A stretch of 64,000 nt of DNA from VXYL01 sp965243175. GTDB taxonomy: Bacteria; Pseudomonadota; Gammaproteobacteria; Pseudomonadales; Azotimanducaceae. Shown one piece after another: positions 17,701 through 32,700 of the stretch. The DNA lies in the NCBI GenBank assembly GCA_965243175.1, contig OZ251532.1, forward strand, positions 3,968,001 to 4,032,000, read 5' to 3'. The first letter of the stretch is position 1. Each line of letters opens with the position of its first letter. Under the pieces are notes generated by a model, which searched no databases, was not told the origin of the DNA, and was given only the letters and a program-made list of their open reading frames with translations. The translations under genes were made by a program, and so were the position numbers.

Positions 17701-20700
17701 GGCCCAGTTGGTCGTCGTGAAGGTCAGGGTGCGTGTTCGGGGGGTGACGTCGGTGTCCACGGTCACCGCGCGGTCGCCGCTCGACACCTCCACCTCGACT
17801 TGCGCGGTCGGCTCGGTGGCCAGGCGCACGGTGTAGGGCTTCGCGTTGTCCGCGTGGCCGGCCATCTCGTTCAGCGCCAGCGGGCCGGGCTGGTCGTTCG
17901 CCGCGTCCGGGTCGGCGTCGAGCAGGATGGCCGGCGTGTCGTCGTCGGTCACGGAGACCTCAACGCTTGGGCGCGAGGCGAGCGCCAAGCCGGCGTAGTC
18001 GCCGCCGGTCGCGGCGTGCAGCAGGTTGACCATCTCGTCCGTGGCGTTGTCGTCGTCCGCCGCGCGCACCGTCACCGTGCGGGTGACGCTCCAGTTCGTC
18101 GTCGTGAACGTCAGGGCGGTCTGGTCGCCGGTGGTGTCGGGGTCCGCGTCCACGGTCACTTCCGCGGTCGTGCCGCTCACGGTCACCGTCACCGCCGCGC
18201 TCGGCTGCGTGTTGAGGCGCATGGTGTACGTCGCCGCGCGGTTCTCGCGCACAGTCAGGCGGGTCGGGGAGACGTTCAGGCTCGGCGTGTCGTCGTCGGT
18301 GGCCGTGACCACGATCGCCGCCGTCGGGACGCCGCCGTAGTCGGCGCCGGTCGCGGCGTGGCTCAGGGTGACGACTTCGTTCGTCGAGTCGTTGTCGTTC
18401 GCCGCGCTCACCCGCACCTGCCGCGGCGTGTCCCAGTTGCCGGCCGTGAAGATCAGGCGCGCCGGGTTCGGCGTGATGCCGTCCGCGGCGCCGGTGATGT
18501 CCACCGTGGCGTTGCCGCCCACCGGCTCCGTGGCCAAGCGGACGGTGTAGGCGGCGCTGTTCTGCTCCGGCACCGTCAGGGTGGTCGCCGAGAGGACGAT
18601 GGCCGGGGTCTCGTCGTCGGTCACGCTGGCGGTGAACGTGCCGTGTACGTTGGTGTACTCGCTGTTCGGCGTCGTCCTTGCGCGGTGCGTGATGGTGGCG
18701 CTTTCGTCGAAGCCGTTGTCGTCCTGCTGCGCCGTCAGGGTCACGGTCTGCGGCGTGTTCCAGTTCGTCGCGGTGAACGTCAGCGTGTTCTGGACGCCGT
18801 TCAGGCTGTCGCCGTCGGTGTCGTCCACCGTCACCGACGGCGTGTTGCTGGCGATGGTCGCGGTCACGGGGCGGGTGGGCTGCGTGTACAGGCGCACGGT
18901 GTAGTCGTCGGAGTTGGTGGTGGACGACGACAGTTCGTTCAGCGCCAGCGGGCCGGACTGGTCGTTGGCGGTGTCCGGGTCGGCGTCGAAGACGAAGCTC
19001 GGCGCGTCGTCGTCGGTGGTGTTCGCCGTCAGGGTGGCCATCAGGTTCGTGTATTCGCTGCTCGTCGCCGTGGCGGACGTGTGGGTGATGGTGGCGCTCT
19101 CCCCTACCCCGTCGTCGTCCTCCACCGCGGTCAAGGTCACCGTCCGCGGGGTGTTCCAGTTCGCCGCCGTGAACGTCAGCGTGTTCTGGACGCCGTTCAG
19201 GCTGTCGCCATCGGTGTCGCCTACCGTGACCGCGGTGGTGTCGTTGCTGGTGATGGTGACCGTGGCGTCCTGGGTCGGTTCGGACGACAGGCGCACCGTG
19301 TAGTCCACCGAGTTGTTGGTCGCGGTGGAGAGCTCGGCGAGGGCCAGCGGGCCGGCTTGGTCGTTCGGCGTGTTCGGGTCGGCGTCGACGAGGATGCCGG
19401 CCGTGTCGTCGTCGTCCACGGTGAGCTGGACGCTCGGGCGGGCGCCTGCGCCCAGGGCGCCGTAGTCGCCGCCGCTCGCGGCGTGGGCGAGGGTCAGCAT
19501 CTCGTTCACGGCGTTGCCGTCGTCGCTGGCGGACACGGTCACCGTCTGGTGGGCGCTCCACGTCGTGGTGGTGAACGTCAGGGTGTTCTGGTCGCCGCTG
19601 GTGGTCGCGGTGTCCACGGTTACCGCGCCCGATGCGCCGGAGACCGTCACCGTCACGGTGGCGCTCGGCTGGGTGTTGAGGCGGACGCGGTAGCGGCCGC
19701 TGGCGTTCTCGTCCACCTCCAAGGTGGTCGGGGTGACTTGCAGGCTCGGGGTGTCGTTGTCCGTGGAGGTGGCCACCAGCGCCGCCGTCGGCACGCTGCC
19801 GTAGTCGGCGCCGCTGGCGGCGTGGGTGAACGTGACCGTCTCGTTGTCGCCGTCCAGGTCGTTCGCCGCCGTTATCCGCACCGTGCGCTGCGTGTCCCAG
19901 TTGCCGGTCGTGAAGATCAGGCGCGTCGGGCTGGCGGAGAGGCCGTCGGCGGCGCCGGCGATGTCCACGGTGGCGTTGCCGCCGACCGGCTCCGTGGCCA
20001 GGCGCACGGTGTAGCTGGCGGTGGTCTGCTCCGGCACCGTGAGGGTGGTCGTGGAGAGCGTGATGGCCGGGGTTTCGTCGTCGGTCACGCTCGCCGTGAA
20101 CGTGCCGTCGACGTTGGTGTACTCGCTGCTCGGCACCGTCCTCGCGCGGTGCGTGAGGGTGGCGGTCTCGTCGAAGCCGTTGTCGTCCTGTTGCGCCGTG
20201 AGCGTCACCGTCTGCGGGGTGTTCCAGTTCGTCGCCGTGAACGTCAGCGTGTTCTGGACGCCGTTCAGGCTGTCGCCGTCGGTGTCGTCCACCGTGACCG
20301 AGGGGGTGTTGCTAGTGATGGTGGCGGTGACCGTCCGGGTGGGCTGCGTGTACAGGCGCACGGTGTAGTCGTCCGAGTTGGTGGTGGACGACGACAGTTC
20401 GTCCAGCGCCAGCGGGCCGGACTGGTCGTTGGCGGTGTCCGGGTCGGCGTCGAAGACGAAGCTCGGCGCGTCGTCGTCGGCGGTGTTCGCCGTCAGGGTG
20501 GCCGACAGGTTCGTGTACTCGCTCGCCGACGACGTGGACGACGTGTGGGTGATCGTCGCGCTCTCGCCGACGCCGTTGTCGTCCTCGGCCGCGGTCAGGG
20601 TCACCGTTCGCGGCGTGTTCCAGTTCGCGCTGGTGAACGTGAGGGTGTTCTGGACGCCGTTCAGACTGTCGCCGTCGGTGTCGCCCACCGTCACCGACGT

Positions 20701-23700
20701 GCTGTTGCTCGCGATCGTCACCGTGGCGTCCTGGGTCGGCTCGGAGGACAGGCGCACGGTGTAGTCGTGGGTGTTGTTGGTCGCGGTGGAGAGCTCGTTC
20801 ACGAGCACCGGGCCGGACTGGTCGTTCAGCGTGTTCGGGTCGGCGTCGACGAGGATGCCGGCCGTGTCGTCGTCGTCCACCGTCAGTTGGACGCTCGGGC
20901 GGGCGCCCGCGCCCAGAGACCCGTAGTCGCCGCCGCTTGCGGCGTGGGCGAGAGTCAGCATCTCGTTCACGGCGTTGCCGTCGTCGCCAGCCGACACGGT
21001 CACCGTCTGGTGGGCGCTCCACGTCGTTGTCGTGAAGGTGAGGGTGTTCTGGTCGCCGCTCGTCGTGGCCGTGTCCACGGTCACGGCGCCGGATGCGCCG
21101 GAGACCGTCACCGTGACGGTGGCGCTCGGCTGGGTGTTGAGGCGGACGCGGTAGCGGCCGCTGCCGTTCTCGTCCACTTCCAAGGTGGTCGGGGTGACTT
21201 GCAGGCTCGGGGTGTCGTCGTCCGTGGACGTGGCCGCCAGAGCCGCCGTCGGGACGCTGCCGTAGTCGGCGCCGGACGCGGCGTGGGTGAACGTGACCGT
21301 CTCGTTGTCGCCGTCCAGGTCGTTCGCGGCCGTTATCCAAACGGTGCGGGCCGTGTCCCAGTTGCCGGTCGTGAAGAACAGGCGCGTCGGGCTGGCGGAG
21401 AGGCCGAGCGACGCGCCGGCGATGTCCACGGTGACGTTGCCGCCCACCGGCTCCGTGGCGAGGCGCACGGTGTAGCTGGCGGTGGTCTGCTCCGGCACCG
21501 TCAGGGTGTTGGTCGAGAGGACGATGGCCGGGGTTTCGTCGTCGTTCACGCTCGCGGTGAAGCTGCCCCTCACGTTCCTGTACTCGCTGTTCGTCGTCGT
21601 CGCCGCGGCGTGGGCGATGGTGACGCTCTCGTCGTAGCCGTTGTCGTCCTGCTGGGCGCTCAGGGTCACGGTCTGCGGGGTGTTCCAGTTGCTCGCCGTG
21701 AACGTCAGGGTGTTCTGGGTGCCGGGGTTTCCGGTGTCGGTGTCGTCCACCGTCACCGCCAACGTGTTGCCGCTCGTGATCGTGGCGGTCACGGTCTGGG
21801 TCGGCTGCGACGTCAGGCGCACGGTGTAGTCGTCCGAATTCGTGCTGGACGACGACAGTTCGTTCAGCTGCAGGGGGCCGGCTTCGTCCGTGGCCGGGGA
21901 GCTCGGGTCGGCGTCGAAGACGAAGCCGGGGGCCTGGGCGTCCGTGGTGTTCGCGGCGATGGTCGCTTGGAGGTTGGTGTACTCGCTGGCCGACGACGTG
22001 GACGACGTGTGGGTGATGGTGACGTTCTCCCCCACCCCGTCGGGGTCCTGGGCCGCCGTCAGGGTGACGGTCTGGGGGGTGTTCCAGTTCGCGTTCGTGA
22101 ACGTCAGCGTGTTCTGGACGCCGTTCAGGCTGTCGCCGTCGGTGTCGTCCACCGTCACGGCGGTGGTGTCGTTGCTGGTGATGGCCACCGTCGCGGTCTG
22201 GGTGGGTTCCGAGGACAGGCGCACCGTGTAGCTGACCGAGTTGTTGGACGCGGTGGAGAGTTCGGCGAGGGCCAGCGGGCCGGACTGGTCGTTCGGCGTG
22301 TTCGGGTCGGCGTCGAGGAGGATGCCCGCCGTGTCGTCGTCGTCCACCGTGAGCTGGACGCTCGGGCGGGCGCCTGCCGCGAGGGCGCCGTAGCCGCCGC
22401 CGCTTGCGGCGTGGGCGAGGGTCGGCATCTCGTTCACGGCGTTGCCGTCGTCGCCGGCGGCCACCGTGACCGTCTGGTAGGCGCTCCACGTCGTCGTCGT
22501 GAAGGTGAGGGTGTTCTGGTCGCCGGTCGTCGTCGACGTGTCCACCGTCACCGCGCCGGACGCGCCGGAGACGGTCACCGTCACGTTGGCGGTGGGCTGG
22601 GTGTTCAGGCGGATGCGGTACGTGCCGCTGCTGTTCTCGTCCACTTCCAGCGTGGTCGGGGTCACGTTCAGCCTCGGGGTGTCGTTGTCCGTGGACGTCG
22701 CCACCATGTCCGCCGCCGGGACGCTGCCGTAGTCGGCGCCGCTGGCCGTGTGGCGGAAGGTGGCCGTCTCGTTCTCGCCGTTCTGGTCGTTCGCCGCCGT
22801 TATCCGCACCGTCCGCTGCGTGTCCCAGTTGCCCGAGTTGAAGAACAGGCGCGTCGGGCTGGCGGAGAGGCCGTCCGCCGCGCCGGCGATGTCCACCGTG
22901 ACGGCGCCGCCCACCGGTTCCGTGGCCAGCCGCACCGTGTACGTCCTGCTGTTCTGCTCCGGCACCGTGAGGGAGGTCGTGGAAAGGGTGATGGCCGGGG
23001 TCTCGTCGTCGGTCACGCTCGCCGTGAAGGTGCCGTCGACGTTGGTGTACTCGCTGTTCGGCGTCGTTCTGGCGCGGTGCGTGATGGTGGCGGTCTCGTC
23101 GAAGCCGTTGTCGTCCTGCTGCGCCGTGAGGGTCACGGTCCGGGGGGTGTTCCAGTTCGTGTTCGTGAACGTGAGGGTGTTCTGGACGCCGTTCAGGCTG
23201 TCGCCGTCGGTGTCGTCCACCGTGACCGAGGGGGTGTTGCTGGCGATGGTCACGGTCACGGGCCGCGTGGGCAGCGTGTACAGGCGCACCGTGTAGTCGT
23301 CCGAGTTGGTGGTGGACGACGACAGTTCGTTCAGCGCCAGCGGGCCGGACTGGTCGTTCGCCGTGTCCGGGTCGGCGTCGAAGACGAAGGCCGGCGCGTC
23401 GTCGTCGGCGGTGTTCGCCGTCAGCGTCGCCATCAGGTTCGTGTACTCGCTCGCCGACGACGTGGCGGACGTGTGGGCGATGGTGGCGCTCTCCCCTACC
23501 CCGTCGTCGTCCTCGGCGGCGGTCAGGGTCACCGTCCGCGGGGTGTTCCAGTTCGCGCTGGTGAACGTCAGCGTGTTCTGGACGCCGTTAAGGCTGTCGC
23601 CGTCGGTGTCGCCCACCGTCACCGCGGCGTCGTTGCTCGTGATCGTCACCGTGGCGTCCTGGGTCGGCTCCGAGGACAGGCGGACGGTGTAGCTGACCGA

Positions 23701-26700
23701 GTTGTTGGACGCGGTGGAGAGCTCGTTCAGCGCCAGCGGGCCGGACTGGTCGTTCGGCGTGTCCGGGTCGGCGTCGACGACGATGCCCGCCGTGTCGTCG
23801 TCGTCCACCGTGAGCTGGACGCTCGGGCGGGCGCCTGCGCCCAGAGCGCCGTAGTCGCCGCCGCTTGCGGCATGCGACAGGGTGAGCATCTCGTTCACGG
23901 CGTTGCCGTCGTCGCCGGCCGACACCGTCACCGTCTGGTGGGCGCTCCACGTCGTGGTGGTGAACGTCAAGGCGTTCTGGTCGCCGCTGGTGGTCGCGGT
24001 GTCCACGGTCACGGCGCCGGATGCGCCGGAGACCGTCACCGTCACGGTGGCGCTCGGCTGGGTGTTGAGGCGGACGCGGTAGCGGCCGCTGCCGTTCTCG
24101 TCCACTTCCAGGGTGGTCGGGGTGACTTGCAGGCTCGGGGTGTCGTTGTCCGTGGACGTCGCCGCCAGCGCCGCCGTCGGGACGCCGCCGTAGTCGGCGC
24201 CCGACGCGGCGTGGGTGAACGTGACCGTCTCGTTGTCGCCGTCCAGGTCGTTCGCCGCCGTGATCCGCACCGTGCGCTGCGTGTCCCAGTTGGCCGTGGT
24301 GAAGACCAGGCGCGTCGGGCTGGCGGAGAGGCCGTCGGCGGCGCCGGTGATGTCCACGGTGGCGTTGCCGCCGACCGGCTCCGTGGCGAGGCGCACGGTG
24401 TAGGTGGCGGTGGTCTGCTCCGGCACCGTGAGGGTGGTCGTGGAGAGGGTGATGGCCGGGGTCTCGTCGTCGGTCGCGGTCGCGGTGAACGTGCCGTCGA
24501 CGTTCCGGTACTCGCTGTTGGTGGCCGTCGCCGCGCGGTGGGTGATGGTGGCGGTCTCGTCGAAGCCGTTGTCGTCCTGCTGCGCCGTGAGGGTCACCGT
24601 CTGCGGGGTGTTCCAGTTCGCCGCCGTGAACGTCAGGGTGTTCTGGACGCCCTGCGCGATGCCGTCCGTGTCGCCCACGGTGACCGAGGGGGTGTTGCTC
24701 GTGATGGTCGCCGTCACCGTGCGGGTAGGCAGCGTGTACAGGCGCACGGTGTAGTCGTCGGAGTTCGTCGAGGACGACGACAGCTCGTTCAGCGCCAGCG
24801 GGCCGGACTGGTCGTTCGCCGTGTCCGGGTCGGCGTCGAAGACGAAGGCCGGCGCGTCGTCGTCGGTGGTGTTCGCCGTCAGGGTGGCCGACAGGTTCGT
24901 GTACTCGCTCTGCGTCGCCGTGGTCGACGTGTGGGTGATGGTCGCCGACTCGCCGACGCCGTTGTCCTCCTGGGCGGCGGTGAGGGTCACCGTCCGCGGG
25001 GTGTTCCAGTTCGCGGACGTGAACGTGAGGGTGTTCTGGACGCCGTTCAGGCTGTCGCCGTCCGTGTCGCCCACCGTCACCGAGGCGAGGTTGCTCGTGA
25101 TGGTCACCGTCGCGTCCTGGGTCGGCTCCGAGGACAGGCGCACGGTGTAGTCGTGGGTGTTGTTGGGCGCGGTGGAGAGCTCGTTCACCAGCACCGGGCC
25201 GGGCTGGTCGTTCGCGGTGTTCGGGTCGGCGTCGACGAGGATGCCGGCGGTGTCGTCGTCGTCCACCGTGAGTTGGACGCTTGGGAGCGCGCCTGCGCCC
25301 AGAGACCCGTAGTCGCCGCCGCTCGCGGCGTGCGTCAGCGTCGGCGTCTCGTTCACGGCGTTGCCGTCGTCTCCCGCCGCCACGGTCACCGTCTGGTAGG
25401 CGCTCCACGTCGTGGTGGTGAACGTGAGGGTGTTCTGGTCGCCGGACACCGTGGACGTGTCCACGGTCACGGCGCCGGATGCGCCGGAAACCGTCACCGT
25501 CACGCTGGCGGTGGGCTGGGTGTTGAGGCGGATGCGGTACGTGCCGCTGCTGTTCTCGTCCACTTCCAGCGTGGTCGGGGTCACGTTCAGGCTGGGCGTG
25601 TCGTTGTCCGTCGACGTCGCCACCAGATTCGCCGCCGTCACGCCGCCGTAGTCGGCACCGGATGCGGCGTGGCCGAAGGTGACCGTCTCGTTCTCGCCGT
25701 CCTGGTCGTTCGCGGCCGTTATCCGCACGGTGCGGGCCGTGTCCCAGCTGGCCGTCGTGAAGATCAGGCGCGTCGGGCTCGCCGAGAGGCCGTCGGCGGC
25801 GCCGGCGATGTCCACCGTCACGCTGCCGCCCACCGGCTCCGTGGCCAGCTGCACGGTGTACGTGGCGCTGTTCTCCTCCGGCACCGTCAGGGTGTTGGTC
25901 GAGAGGGCGATGGCCGGGGTCTCGTCGTCGTTCACGGTGGCCATGAAGCTGCCGCTCACGTTCCGGTACTCGCTGTTCGTGGTCGTCGCCGCGCTGTGGG
26001 TGATGGTCACGCTCTCGTTGTAGCCGTTGTCGTCCTGCTGCGCCGTGAGGGTGACGGTCTGGGGGGTGTTCCAGTTGCTCGCCGTGAACGTCAACGTGTT
26101 CTGGGTGCCGGGGTTGCCGGTGTCCGTGTCGTCCACTGTGACCGCCAACGTGTTGCCGCTGGTGATCATGGCGGTCACCGTCTGGGTGGGCTGGGAGGTC
26201 AGGCGGACGGTGTAGTCGTCGGTGTTGGTGCTCGACGACGACAGCTCGTTCAGTTGCAGCGGGCCGGCCTCGTTGGTGGCCGGGGAGCTCGGGTCGGCGT
26301 CGAAGACGAAGCCGGGGGCCTGGGCGTCCGTGGTGTTCGCGGTGATCGTTGCTTGCAGGTTGGTGTACTCGCTCTGCGTCGCGGTGCTCGCCGTGTGGGT
26401 GATGGTGACGTTCTCGCCTACGCCGTCGTTGTCCTGGGCGGCCGTCAGGGTGACCGTCCGGGGGGTGTTCCAGTTCGCGTTGGTGAACGTCAGGGTGTTC
26501 TGGACGCCGGGGTTTCCGGTGTCCGTGTCGTTCACCGTCACCGCCGTCGTGTCGTCGCTCGTGATGGTCACCGTGGCGGTCTGGGTCGGTTCCGAGGACA
26601 GGCGGACGGTGTAGTCCACCGAGTTGTTCGACGCGGTGGAGAGTTCGGCCAGGGCCAGCGGGCCGGACTGGTCGTTCGCGGTGTTCGGGTCTGCGTCGAG

Positions 26701-29700
26701 GAGGATGCCGGCCGTGTCGTCGTCGTCCACCGTCAGCTGGACGCTTGGGCGGGCGCCTGCGCCCAGAGAGCCGTAGCCGCCGCCGCTCGCGGTGTGCGTC
26801 AGGGTGAGCATCTCGTTCTGGGCGTTGCCGTCGTCGCCGGCCGATACCGTCACCGTCTGGTTCGTGCCCCAGTTCGCGCTCGTGAACGTGAGGGTGTTCT
26901 GGTCGCCGGTCGTCGTGGACGTGTCCACGGTCACGGCGCCGGAGGCGCCGGAGACCGTCACCGTGACGTCGGCGCTCGGCTGCGTGTTCAGGCGGACGCG
27001 GTACGTGCCGCTGCTGTTCTCGTCCACCTCCAGCGTGGTCGGGGTCACTTGCAGCCTCGGGGTGTCGTTGTCGGTGGACGTGGCCACCAGCTCCGCCGCC
27101 GTCACGCTGCCGTAGTCGGCGCCGGACGCGGCGTGGCGGAAGGTGACCATCTCGTTCTCGCCGTCCAGATCGTTCGCCGCCGTTATCCGCACCTGTCGCG
27201 CCGTGTTCCAGTTGCCGGTGGTGAATATCAGGCGCGTCGGGCTGGCGGAGAGACGATCGGCGGCGCCGGTGATGTCCACGGTGACGTTGCCGCCGACCGG
27301 CTCCGTCGCCAGCTGGACGGTGTACGTGGCGCTGTTCTCCTCCGGCACCGTCAGGGTGGACGTCGAGAGCGTGATGGCCGGCGTCTCGTCGTCGTTCACG
27401 GTCGCGGTGAAGCTGCCGTTGACGTTCCCGTACTCGCTGTTCGTGGCCGTCGTCGCCGCGTGCGCGATGGTCACGGACTCGTCGAAGCCGTTGTCGTCCT
27501 CCTGCGCCGTGAGGGTCACCGTCTGCGGGGTGTTCCAGTTCGCCGCCGTGAACGTCAGCGTGTTCTGCACGCCGTTCAGGCTGTCGCCGTCCGTGTCGCC
27601 CACCGTCACCGACGACGTGTCGCTGCTGGCGATCGTCGCCGTCACCGTCTGGGTCGGCTCCGACGACAGGCGCACGGTGTAGTCGTCGGAGTTGGCGCTC
27701 GACGACGGCAGCTCGTCCAGCGTCAGCGGGCCGGACTGGTCGTTCGCCGTGTCCGGGTCCGCGTCGAAGACGAAGCCGCGCGGGTCGTCGTCGTTCGTGT
27801 TCGCCGTGAGCGTGGCCTGCAGGTTCGTGTACTCGCTGGCCGTCGGCGTGGTGGCGGCGTGGGTGATGGTGGCGCTCTCGCCGATGCCGTTGTCGTCCTG
27901 GGCCGCGGTCAGGGTCACCGTCCGCGGGGTGTTCCAGTTCGCCGCCGTGAACGTCAGCGTGTTCTGCACGCCGTTCAGGCTGTCGCCGTCCGTGTCGCCC
28001 ACCGTCACCGAGGCGAGGTTGCTCGTGATCGTCACCGTGGTCGTCTGGGTCGGCTCCGAGGACAGGCGCACGGTGTAGTCGTGGGTGTTGTCGGTCGCCG
28101 TGGAGAGCTCGTTCACCAGCACCGGGCCCGCCTGGTCGTTCGGCGTGTCCGGGTCCGCGTCCACGAGGATGCCCGCGGTGTCATCGTCGTCCACGGTCAC
28201 CGTCACGCCGGGGCGCGAAGCCAGCGCGAGGCTGGCGTAGTCGCCGCCGGTGGCGGCGTGGGCGAGGGAGACCTCCTCGTCGCGGGCGTTGTCGTCGTCG
28301 CCGGCGGCCACCGTCACCGTCTGGTCCGTGGCCCAGTTCGCGTTCGTGAACGTCAGCGTGTTCTGGTCGCCGGTCGTGCTCGCCGTGTCCACCGTCACCG
28401 CGCCCGACGCGCCGGAGACGGTCACCGTCACGGTGGCGCTCGGCTGCGTGTTGAGGCGGATCGTGTAGGTCGCGCTGCTGTTCTCGTCCACCACGAGGGC
28501 CGTGCGGCTCACCTGCAGGCTCGGCGCGTCGTCGTCCGTGGAGGTGGCCACGATCTCCGCCGCCGGGACGCTGCCGTAGTCGGCGCCGGACGCGGCGTGG
28601 CTGAACGTGGCCTCGTCGTTCGTGCCGTCGTTGTCGTTCGCCGCCGTCACCGTCACCGTGCGCGCCGTGTCCCAGTTGCCGGCGGTGAACGTCAACGACG
28701 TGGGGCTGGCGGAGAGGCGGTTCTCCGCGCCGGTGATGTCCACGGTGACGCTGCCGCCCACCGGCTCCGTCGCCAGCCGCACCGTGTACGTCCTGTCGTT
28801 CTCCTCCGGCACCGTCAGCATGGTCGCCGAGAGGACGATGGCCGGGGTCTCGTCGTCGTTCACCGAGGCGGTGAAGCTGCCGTTCACGTTCCTGTACTCG
28901 CTGTTCGTCGTCGTGGCCGCGCTGTGCGTGATGGTCACGGACTCGTCGTAGCCGTTGTCGTCCTGCTGGGCGCTCAGGGTCACCGTCTGCGGGGTGTCCC
29001 AGTTCGCGGCGGTGAACGTCAGGGTGTTCTGCACGCCCTGCGCGATGCCGTCGGTGTCGCCCACCGTCACCGAGGCGGTGTTGCCGCTCGTGATCGTCGC
29101 GGTGACGGTCTGGGTCGGCTCCGACGACAGGCGCACGGTGTAGTCGTCCGAGTTGGTGCTCGACGACGACAGCTCGTTCAGCTGCAGCGGGCCCGCCTGG
29201 TCGTTCGCCGTGTCCGGGTCGGCGTCGAAGACGAAGCCGCGCGGGTCGTCGTCGTTCGTGTTCGCCGTCAGCGTCGCCTGCAGGTTGGTGTACTCGCTCG
29301 TTGTCGGCGTGGTGGACGTGTGCGTGATGGTCGCGGACTCCCCTACCCCGTCGTCGTCCTGGGCGGCGGTCAGGGTCACCGTCCGCGGCGTGTTCCAGTT
29401 CGCGCTCGTGAACGTCAGCGTGTTCTGGACGCCGTTCAGGCTGTCGCCGTCGGTGTCGTCCACCGCCACCGCGGCGTCGTTGCTCGTGATGGTCACCGTG
29501 GTCGTCTGGGTCGGCTCCGAGGACAGGCGCACCGTGTAGTCGTGGGTGTTGTTGGACGCCGTGGACAGCTCGTTCACCAGCACCGGGCCGGGCTGGTCGT
29601 TCGCCGTGTCCGGGTCGGCGTCCACGAGGATGCCGGCGGTGTCGTCGTCGTCCACCGTCACCGTCACGCCGGGGCGGGAAGGCAGCGCCAGGCTGGCGTA

Positions 29701-32700
29701 GTCGCCGCCGGTGGCTGTGTGGGTCAGGGAGACCTCCTCGTTCACGGCGTTGCCGTCGTCGCCGGCGGACACCGTCACGGTCTGGTTCGTGGCCCAGTTC
29801 GTGTTCGTGAACGTCAGCGTGTTCTGGTCGCCGCTCGTCGCCGCCGTGTCCACGGTTACCGCGCCGGTCGCGCCGGAGACGGTCACCGTCACGGTTGCGC
29901 TCGGCTGGGTGTTGAGGCGGATGGTGTAGGTGGCGTTGGCGTTCTCGTTCACCATGAGGGCGGTCGTGCTCACCTGCAGGCTCGGCGCGTCGTCGTCGGT
30001 CGACGTCGCCACGATCTCCGCCGCCGGGACGCTGCCGTAGTCGGCGCCGGACGCGGCGTGGCTGAACGTCGCCATGTCGTTGGTGCCGTCGTTGTCGTTC
30101 GCAGCGGTCACCGTCACCGTTCTCGCCGTGTCCCAGTTGCCAGCGGTGAACACCAGGCGCGTCGGGCTGGCGGAGAGGTTGTTGGCGGCGCCGGTGATGG
30201 TCACCGTGACGCCGCCGCCCACCGGCTCCGTGGCCAGCCGCACGGTGTAAGTCCTGTCGTTCTCCTCCGGCACCGTCAGGGTGGACGACGAGAGGACGAT
30301 GGCCGGGGTTTCGTCGTCGGTCACGCTCGCCGTGAAGCTGCCGGCGACGTTGTTGAACTCGCTGCTCGGCGTCGTGGCCGCCGTGTGGGTGATGGTCACG
30401 TTCTCGTCGAAGCCGTTGTCGTCCTGCTGGGCGCTCAGGGTCACCGTCTGCGGGGTGTTCCAGTTGCTCGACGTGAACGTCAGCGTGTTCTGGACGCCCT
30501 GCGCAATGCCGTCCGTGTCGTCCACCGTCACCGAGGACGTGTTTCCGCTCGTGATGGTCGCCGTCACGATCTGGGTGGGCTCGGCGCTCAGGCGCACGGT
30601 GTAGTCGTCCGAGTTGGTGCTCGACGACTGCAGTTCGTTCAGCTGCAAGGGGCCGGACTGGTCGTTCGCCGTGTCCGGGTCGGCGTCGAAGACGAACGCC
30701 GGGGCGTCGTCGTCGGTGGTGTTGGCGGTGATGGTCGCCTGGACGCCGGCGTACTCGGCCGGGCCCGTGACCGTGTGCGTGATCGTCGCGCTCTCGCCAG
30801 TGCCGTCGTTGTCGTCGGCGGCGGTCAGGGTCACCGTCCGCGGGGTGTTCCAGTTCGTGGACGTGAAGGTGAGGGTGTTCTGGACGCCGTTCAGGCTGTC
30901 GCCGTCGGTGTCGTCCACCGTCACCGCCGTCGTGTCGTTGCTGGCGATGGTCACCGTGGCGTCCTGGGTCGGTTCCGAGGACAGGCGCACGGTGTAGTCC
31001 ACCGAGTTGTTGCTCGCGCTCGGCAGTTCGTTCAGCGCCAGTGGGCCGGACTGGTCGTTCGGGGTGTCCGGGTCCGCGTCGAGGAGGATGCCCGCCGTGT
31101 CGTCGTCGTCCACCGTCACCGTCACGCCGGGGCGGGAAGCCTGCGCGAGGCTGGCGTAGTCGCCGCCGCTCGCGGTGTGGGTCAGGGAGACCATCTCGTT
31201 CTGGGCGTTGCCGTCGTCGCCGGCGGACACCGTCACCGTCTGGCTGGTGGCCCAGTTCGTGTTCGTGAACGTGAGGGTGTTCTGGTCGCCGCTCGTGGTT
31301 GCGGTGTCCACGGTCACCGCGCCGGACGCGCCCGAGACCGTGACCGTCACCGTGGCGCTCGGCTGGGTGTTGAGGTGGATGGTGTAGGTGTTGTTGGCGT
31401 TCTCGTCCACCGTCAGGGCGGTCGTGCTCACCTGAAGGCGCGGCGCGTCGTTGTCCGTGGAGGTGGCCACGATCGTCGCCGCCGGGACGCTGCCGTAGTC
31501 CGCGCCGCTGGCGGCGTGGCTGAACGTGGCCGTCTCGTTGCCGCCGTTGTCGTCGTTCGCCGCGGTCACCGTCACCGTGCGCGCGGTGTCCCAGTTGGCC
31601 GCCGTGAACACCAGGCGCGTGGGGCTGGCCGAGAGGTCGTTCTCCGCGCCGGTGATGTCCACCGTGACGCTGCCGCCCACCGGCTCCGTGGCCAGCCGCA
31701 CCGTGTACGTCCTGTCGTTCTCCTCCGGCACCGTCAGGGTGGTGGCCGACAGGGTGATGGCCGGAGTCTCGTCGTCGGTCACGCTGGCCATGAAGCTGCC
31801 GCTGACGTTGTTGAACTCGCTGCTCGGCGTCGTGGCCGCCGTGTGCGTGATGGTCACGGTTTCGTCGAAGCCGTTGTCGTCCTGCTGGGCGCTCAGGGTC
31901 ACGGTCTGGGGGGTGTTCCAGTTCACGCTCGTGAACGTCAGGGTGTTCTGGGTGCCCTGCGCTATGCCGTCCGTGTCGTCCACGGTCACCGAGGAGGTGT
32001 CGCTGCTGGCGATCGTCGCCGTCACCGTCTGGGTGGGCTGGGCGCTCAAGCGCACGGTGTAGTCGTCCGAGTTGGTGCTCGAGGACTGCAGTTCCTCCAG
32101 CGCCAGTGGGCCGGACTGGTCGTTCGCCGTGTCCGGGTCGGCGTCGAAGACGAACGCCGGGGCGTCGTCGTCCGTCGTGTTCGCCGTGATGGTCGCCTGC
32201 AGGTTCGTGTACTCGCTGCTGGACGCCGTGGTGGACGTGTGGGTGATGGTGGCGGACTCGGCGGCACCGTTGTCGTCGTCGGCCGCGGTGAGGGTCACCG
32301 TCTGCGGCGTGTTCCAGTTCGTCGAGGTGAACGTCAGGGTGTTCTGGACGCCGTTCAGGCTGTCGCCATCGGTGTCGTCGACCGTCACCGCGGCCTCGTT
32401 GCTTGTGATCGTCACCGTCGCGTCCTGGGTCGGCTCCGAGGACAGGCGCACGGTGTAGTCCACCGAGTTGTTGCTCGCGCTCGGCAGTTCGTTCAGCGCC
32501 AGCGGGCCGGACTGGTCGTTCGGCGTGTCCGGGTCGGCGTCGAGGAGGATGCCGGCGGTGTCGTCGTCGTCCACCGTCACCGTCACGCCGGGGCGCGACG
32601 CCAGCGCCAGGCTGCCGTAGTCGCCGCCGGTGGCGTCGTGCGACAAGGACGCCATCTCGTTCACGGCGTTGCCGTCGTCGGCAGCCGCCACCGTCACGGT